The position numbers and the translations under genes were made by a program. A stretch of DNA of 62,238 nt from Flavobacterium sp. (GTDB taxonomy: Bacteria > Bacteroidota > Bacteroidia > Flavobacteriales > Flavobacteriaceae): assembly GCF_028689845.1 (NCBI RefSeq), contig NZ_JAQVCH010000017.1, positions 1-62,238 on the forward strand. The letters are read 5' to 3'. A model generated the notes under the pieces. That model had not been told where the DNA came from. It made no database searches and was given only the letters and a program-made list of their open reading frames with translations. Numbering within the stretch: position 1 is the first letter of the stretch; each line of letters begins with the position of its first letter. This document shows positions 57,941 to 62,238 of this stretch, one piece after another.

Positions 57941-59353
57941 TTATTTTTTTTCTAAAAGTACAACATTTTCCACATGATGTGTCTGCGGAAACATATCTAC
58001 AGGTCGCACACGCGTGACTTTATATAATACATCTAATAGAGCCAAATCACGTGCTTGTGTAGCTGAATTGCAACTTACATATACTATTTTTTCTGGTGCT
58101 ATTTTTAAAATTTGTTCTACTACAGCGGCATGCATACCATCTCGGGGTGGGTCGGTAATAATGACATCTGGCTTACCGTGTTTAGCAATAAATGCATCAT
58201 TAAAAACAACTTTCATGTCGCCAACAAAAAATGCACAGTTGGTAATGTTATTTCGTTTGGCATTTTCTTTAGCATCGGTAATCGCTTCTGGAACAGATTC
58301 AACACCAATTACTTTTTTAGCTTTTTTAGAAACAAATTGAGCAATCGTTCCCGTTCCCGTATATAAATCATACACGATTTCTTCTCCTGTTAATCCTGCA
58401 AAATCACGTGTAATTTTATATAATTCATACGCTTGCTCGGAGTTTGTTTGGTAAAAGGATTTGGCGTTAATCGAAAATTGTAAACCTTCCATCTCTTCTA
58501 AGATATATTCACGACCATGAAAAAGTTGAATGTCTTGGTCATATAAGGTGTCATTTCCTTTGTTATTGATGACATATAATAAGGAAGTAATTTCGGGAAA
58601 TTGTTTGACCAAATGGTTTAAAATTAATTCTCTTTTGAGTTTGTCTTCTTCAAAAAACTGCAACAAAACCATAATTTCACCAGTGGAAGTAGTTCGAAGC
58701 ATCAAGGTTCGAAGCAAGCCAGTTTGATGACGTGTATTAAAAAAAGATAATTCATGTTCAACGGCAAACTTTTTAATTTCATTCCGAATGGCATTTGAAG
58801 GATCTTGCTGCAAATGACATTTTTCTATATCCAAAATTTTATCCCACATTTTTGGAATATGAAAACCTAAGGCGTTGCGATTGTCGATGGTGTCGTCTGC
58901 TTGAATCTCATTTTCGGTCAACCATCGGCTATCCGAAAAGGAAAACTCCATTTTATTTCGATAAAAAAATTGTTTTTCAGAACCTAAAATGGGTTCAAAT
59001 TCAGGTAATTCAATTTTTCCAATTCGTTTTAAATTATTATAAACTTCTTTATTTTTATAAAATAATTGTTTGTCATAGAGCATATTTTGCCATTTACAAC
59101 CACCACAAACTCCAAAATGTTGACAAACTGGTTCGGTTCGATCAATAGAATACGAATGAAAATTGATTGCTTTTCCTTCAAAATAGGCTTTTCTTTTCTT
59201 AAAGGTTTGTATATCGATTACATCTCCTGGTACTACATTTGGAATAAAGATAACCCGTCCGTCTTCTGCTTTAGCTACCGAAACACCTTTTGCTCCTGCA
59301 TCAACAACAGTAACCTTGGTGAAAATTATTTTGTCTGTATTTTTTCTTCCCAT
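57941..59353 (-). CDS. rlmD: 23S rRNA (uracil-5-)-methyltransferase RlmD
   Basis: This is a 470-residue enzyme methylating a uracil of 23S rRNA (U1939 in E. coli). The N-terminal TRAM domain is followed by the 4Fe-4S Cys set in CQHFGVCGGCKW, then the methyltransferase domain with YDLYTGTGTIAQF, TDPPRDGMH and catalytic Cys in YVSCNSATQARDL. It is first in an operon with two small exported-protein genes. On the minus strand TATTTTTG (59365-59358) lies only 4 nt before the ATG, so the mRNA may be leaderless. Confidence 0.94.
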   Translation of the reverse strand: MGRKNTDKIIFTKVTVVDAGAKGVSVAKAEDGRVIFIPNVVPGDVIDIQTFKKRKAYFEGKAINFHSYSIDRTEPVCQHFGVCGGCKWQNMLYDKQLFYKNKEVYNNLKRIGKIELPEFEPILGSEKQFFYRNKMEFSFSDSRWLTENEIQADDTIDNRNALGFHIPKMWDKILDIEKCHLQQDPSNAIRNEIKKFAVEHELSFFNTRHQTGLLRTLMLRTTSTGEIMVLLQFFEEDKLKRELILNHLVKQFPEITSLLYVINNKGNDTLYDQDIQLFHGREYILEEMEGLQFSINAKSFYQTNSEQAYELYKITRDFAGLTGEEIVYDLYTGTGTIAQFVSKKAKKVIGVESVPEAITDAKENAKRNNITNCAFFVGDMKVVFNDAFIAKHGKPDVIITDPPRDGMHAAVVEQILKIAPEKIVYVSCNSATQARDLALLDVLYKVTRVRPVDMFPQTHHVENVVLLEKK

Positions 59354-59357
59354 AAGG

Positions 59358-59365
59358 CAAAAATA
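59358..59365 (-). promoter_or_regulatory. -7 element just before the rlmD start
   Basis: Minus-strand TATTTTTG with only 4 nt to the ATG at 59353. No clear -33 TTG at the standard distance. Confidence 0.4.
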
Positions 59366-59417
59366 AGCTATTCAAGAATGAAAATTAAATTTGTATACTT
59401 TTTATTTTAAAAAACAA

Positions 59418-59442
59418 AAACGTCTTCAAAAAGAAGACGTTT
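59418..59442 (-). terminator. Terminator of the lipoprotein gene at 59464
   Basis: AAACGTCTTC (59418-59427) and GAAGACGTTT (59433-59442) with a 5-nt loop; on the minus strand TTGTTTTTT follows. Confidence 0.85.
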
Positions 59443-59463
59443 AAGTGTATTTGAAAAGAAATG

Positions 59464-59901
59464 TTAGTACTTAATATTAAAACTTCCACTAGTTACTACT
59501 AGTACATTTCCATTATTTTCTTCAATTAATGAACCTGAAAAAGTTCCTACATAATTCCCGTCAGAATTGACTGTGATATTAGAAGTAAAATTTGAAGCGT
59601 CTTGTTCATAATAGGCACTATCCGTCTCATATGAAAATCCCCAAATTTCATTGGGTCCAACAACACCATATTCTGAACCAATTGTCACAATTTTTGTCAA
59701 ATCGTTATTAGGTGTAGCACGTACAACAATATCGGTATAGCCATCATAGTCTACTTTATCTACAGAAATGATTGTAAAACGCTCTTCTATTCCATTAAAT
59801 TTTGCCGTAATATAATTGACATCGGCTTTGTCATCGTCTTTAGAACATCCAATTAAGCTCAATATAGTGAAGCTTAAAAATAAAAAAAGTGTCTTTTTCA
59901 T
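59464..59901 (-). CDS. Hypothetical lipoprotein
   Basis: This is a 145-residue lipoprotein with signal peptide and lipobox LIGC (Cys 19), then SKDDDKADVNYITAKFNG. The mature part is beta-rich, and the end GTFSGSLIEENNGNVLVVTSGSFNIKY resembles the C-terminal strands of DUF6252-like or carbohydrate-binding-like lipoproteins of Flavobacteria. That match is weak. It is monocistronic with a terminator, and its leader is AT-rich. No function can be given. Confidence 0.75.
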   Translation of the reverse strand: MKKTLFLFLSFTILSLIGCSKDDDKADVNYITAKFNGIEERFTIISVDKVDYDGYTDIVVRATPNNDLTKIVTIGSEYGVVGPNEIWGFSYETDSAYYEQDASNFTSNITVNSDGNYVGTFSGSLIEENNGNVLVVTSGSFNIKY

Positions 59902-60091
59902 AATTAAAAATAAAGGTGTAAAAGTAATAAATTAAATGTTGTTAATAAAGTTAAAGTTACTAAATATTTACTTAAAAACACACTATTTTAAACCTATAAT
60001 TATTTTTTCGATTCACTTTTTTTATTCTAAATTTCTTATGCTTTTTGTTAACTTTAAGATATTATCGTACGCTTTTTAAAAGAATATTCTT

Positions 60092-60099
60092 TATTTTTG
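60092..60099 (+). promoter_or_regulatory. -7 element of the rocD promoter
   Basis: TATTTTTG, exact match, 69 nt before ATG 60169, giving a leader of about 60 nt. No riboswitch-like fold was recognised in the leader. Confidence 0.5.
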
Positions 60100-60168
60100 C
60101 CTATGTATGGATGATTTCTCTCCTTCAAGTAGGAATTGATACTATTCAACTTAAAAAATTTTTACAAA

Positions 60169-61449
60169 ATGGCCATTTTAGAAAAAATCAATTCTTCTCA
60201 TTTCATTAATTTAGAAGACCAATATGGTGCTCATAATTATCATCCATTACCTGTTGTATTGACTAAAGGCGAAGGGGTTTATGTTTGGGATGTGGAAGGA
60301 AAAAAATATTATGATTTTTTATCTGCTTATTCTGCTGTAAATCAAGGACATTGTCATCCAAAAATCGTCAATGCCTTAATAGAGCAAGCTCAAAAATTAA
60401 CGTTGACTTCAAGAGCATTTTACAACGATAAACTAGGTGATTACGAAAAGTATATCACTGGATTATTTGGATTTGACAAAATTTTACCCATGAATACGGG
60501 TGCAGAAGCAGTGGAAACAGCCATAAAGCTTTGTCGTAAATGGGCGTATGAGCGAAAAGGAATTGATGAGCATGATGCCGTGATTGTTGTTTGTGATAAT
60601 AATTTTCATGGACGTACAACAACGATTATTTCTTTCTCAAATGATGAAAATGCCCGAAAAAATTTCGGACCATATACCGACGGATTTGTTAAAATTCCTT
60701 ATGATGATGTTGACTCCCTTCAAGCACTATTTGAAAATAACGATAATATTGCTGGTTTTTTAGTAGAGCCAATTCAAGGGGAGGCAGGCGTTTATGTTCC
60801 TGCAAAAGACTATTTAGCAAAAGTGAAAGCATTGTGTAATAAACACAATGTTTTATTTATTGCTGATGAAGTGCAAACCGGAATTGCTCGTACGGGTTCT
60901 TTGTTAGCTGTTTGTGGCGATTGTAGTTGTGAGCATGCCTGTGAACAACAGCAAACCTATGCCAAGCCGGATATTTTAATTTTAGGAAAAGCTGTTTCTG
61001 GCGGTGTTTATCCCGTTTCTGCTGTTTTAGCAGATGATGAAATTATGCAAGTAATCAAACCAGGACAACATGGCTCTACTTTTGGGGGAAATCCATTAGC
61101 AGCAGCTGTTGCAACGGCTGCTTTAGAAGTAATTGAAGACGAACATTTAATTCAAAATGCTAGAAAATTAGGAGAATTATTCCGCTCTAAAATGCAAGAA
61201 TACATTCAGAAAAGTACGATTGTAAGTTTAGTTCGCGGAAAAGGTTTGCTAAATGCAATAGTTATTAATGATTCAGAAGACAGTTCAACCGCTTGGGATA
61301 TTTGTATGAAGTTAGCCGAAAACGGACTTTTGGCCAAGCCAACACATGGAAATATCATTCGGTTTGCCCCACCTTTAGTGATGACCGAAACACAATTATT
61401 AGATTGCGTTTCTATCATTACCAAAACATTACAAGAATTTGAAAAGTAA
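60169..61449 (+). CDS. rocD: Ornithine--oxo-acid transaminase
   Basis: This 426-residue PLP enzyme converts ornithine and 2-oxoglutarate to glutamate semialdehyde and glutamate. Seen are [73 protein letters not shown] and the PLP Lys K274 in [10 protein letters not shown]. Between ARTG and the PLP Lys lies a Cys-rich insert, C249-x2-C252-x-C254-x-H256-x-C258, which is absent from most ornithine aminotransferases and could bind a metal. I start it at ATG 60169, as an earlier in-frame start adds 11 unrelated residues. Confidence 0.93.
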   Translation: MAILEKINSSHFINLEDQYGAHNYHPLPVVLTKGEGVYVWDVEGKKYYDFLSAYSAVNQGHCHPKIVNALIEQAQKLTLTSRAFYNDKLGDYEKYITGLFGFDKILPMNTGAEAVETAIKLCRKWAYERKGIDEHDAVIVVCDNNFHGRTTTIISFSNDENARKNFGPYTDGFVKIPYDDVDSLQALFENNDNIAGFLVEPIQGEAGVYVPAKDYLAKVKALCNKHNVLFIADEVQTGIARTGSLLAVCGDCSCEHACEQQQTYAKPDILILGKAVSGGVYPVSAVLADDEIMQVIKPGQHGSTFGGNPLAAAVATAALEVIEDEHLIQNARKLGELFRSKMQEYIQKSTIVSLVRGKGLLNAIVINDSEDSSTAWDICMKLAENGLLAKPTHGNIIRFAPPLVMTETQLLDCVSIITKTLQEFEK

Positions 61450-61469
61450 AAAATACCATTAAAATAAAC

Positions 61470-61507
61470 AAGCCCCAAAAAGTTAGTTACTATTTGGGGC
61501 TTTTTTT
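61470..61507 (+). terminator. rocD terminator
   Basis: AAGCCCCAAA (61470-61479) and TTTGGGGCTT (61493-61502) with 13-nt loop and T-run. Confidence 0.88.
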
Positions 61508-61624
61508 GGGTTTTAGTTTAAATTAGATAATTTGCACAAAAATTGATTCTCACTTTATTGTGGGTATGTTTTAGCTTTTTTATCTATTCAATTTTAAAAA
61601 GAGAATGCAGTTGTCTTTTCTATA

Positions 61625-62104
61625 CTAATTTCTGAGTTTTGATAAGTTTTTCTCTTTTTTCAAAATAGCATCTTTCAAATTATCAATTTGCTTTTCAAGC
61701 TTTGAAATTTTATTATTCTCTTTGTTAATATCTTGTGGAGAGAGTTTTCCTTTTTTTGTGTTCTTCTCTAATTTAGCTCTGGTTTTTTCTAAATTTTTAC
61801 TTGTTTTTTCTAATTTATCTTTGTTTTTACGCAATGATTTTTCTTGTGAAGCAATGTTCTTTTGATTTTTTTCAAATTGTTTTTTTTTCTTTTCAAACTT
61901 TTTTTGGTCTTTTTGAAATTGCTTTTGTGCTTTTTCTTCCCTCTTTTTTTCTTTTAAAGCACTTTTCTCATCTTTAGCCTCTTGTTTTAATAACTCCTTT
62001 TTTTCTGGTGTCTGTTCATCTAAAATTTTATTTTTTATTTCCTGAGAAAACCCCATGTGAAAACTTGCAAGGAGTAGTAAGATAAATAGTTTGTTGATTT
62101 TCAT
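61625..62104 (-). CDS. Exported lysine-rich coiled-coil protein
   Basis: This is a 159-residue protein with signal peptide MKINKLFILLLLASFHMGFS. The mature part is nearly all Lys, Glu, Gln, Asn and Leu, and is predicted as a long coiled coil (KKFEKKKKQFEKNQKN, KISKLEKQIDNLKDAI). The strong positive charge could bind lipopolysaccharide, nucleic acid or peptidoglycan, but this is speculation. No known domain. The window ends 134 bp upstream of the ATG, and no further gene is seen in that stretch. Confidence 0.75.
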   Translation of the reverse strand: MKINKLFILLLLASFHMGFSQEIKNKILDEQTPEKKELLKQEAKDEKSALKEKKREEKAQKQFQKDQKKFEKKKKQFEKNQKNIASQEKSLRKNKDKLEKTSKNLEKTRAKLEKNTKKGKLSPQDINKENNKISKLEKQIDNLKDAILKKEKNLSKLRN

Positions 62105-62238
62105 GATTTTTTTTCATTAATGTCCGATAAAAATTAAAATCGAACTTTTTTGTTTTTTATTTAACTGAAAATCAGTTGTTTGATTTTATTTTTTTGTCAA
62201 TTTTCAAAATCAGGCATCAAAAAAATCTCAATTGCTCT

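Overview
The window reads as chromosomal DNA of a Flavobacteriaceae bacterium, most likely Flavobacterium or a close relative. It is AT-rich. Its promoters follow the Bacteroidetes pattern (-33 TTG, about 19 bases, -7 TANNTTTG) and Shine-Dalgarno sites are weak. Typical markers are type III glutamine synthetase, a type IX secretion (T9SS) sorting domain, a DUF4295 gene behind rpmB-rpmG, an archaeal-type ProS, BshC for bacillithiol, and many short secreted or lipoprotein genes. Most genes are housekeeping genes. No prophage, CRISPR array or complete insertion sequence was seen.

Layout. 1-8.5 kb: the tail of an IS1595-like transposase, a DUF1543 gene, a lipoprotein, a Ca2+/Na+ antiporter, glnN behind a possible operator, a secreted pair (T9SS protein and SusE/F-like protein), a 540-bp gap with a candidate small RNA, and two tandem OmpA-like genes. 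8.5-17 kb: purM, a tripartite hipB-hipS-hipT kinase toxin system, meaB, two transporters and an FAD-linked oxidase. 17-30 kb: secA, a corrinoid adenosyltransferase, an ATP-grasp enzyme, two ABC ATPases, a methyltransferase, an antitoxin followed by a broken ParE/RelE toxin, a glycosyltransferase and a 2-oxoacid dehydrogenase E2. 30-47 kb: an exonuclease, an FAH-family enzyme, an Hpt protein, a CinA-like protein, rpmB-rpmG-DUF4295, ftsY, a class C serine hydrolase, a DUF721 protein, ndk, bshC, a large radical SAM protein, a three-gene biotin-dependent acyl-CoA carboxylase and a LysM-NlpC/P60 hydrolase. 47-62 kb: rimO, a FadL-like porin, a low-complexity lipoprotein, proS, two tRNA-Glu genes, rpsT, a kinase/response-regulator pair, the rlmD operon and rocD.

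Connections. The acyl-CoA carboxylase, MeaB and the PduO-type adenosyltransferase belong to the propionyl-CoA to methylmalonyl-CoA to succinyl-CoA route, but they lie apart and the mutase is not in the window. SecA, FtsY and the signal peptides describe export. RpmB, RpmG, RpsT, ProS, RimO, RlmD and two tRNAs describe translation.

The most notable signals are not ordinary genes. Tandem repeats with a 7-bp unit recur at about a dozen places, three of them inside coding regions, one of which could change reading frame by slippage. A near-perfect palindrome contains the tRNA-Glu promoter and would specify a promoter on both strands. Repeated TTATACCCT motifs surround the hip promoter. A promoter-plus-terminator unit without an ORF suggests a small RNA. 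Two OmpA-like proteins have Cys-Cys where the peptidoglycan-binding Thr-Asp should be. Dispersed palindromic elements include one read in frame through a radical SAM gene.
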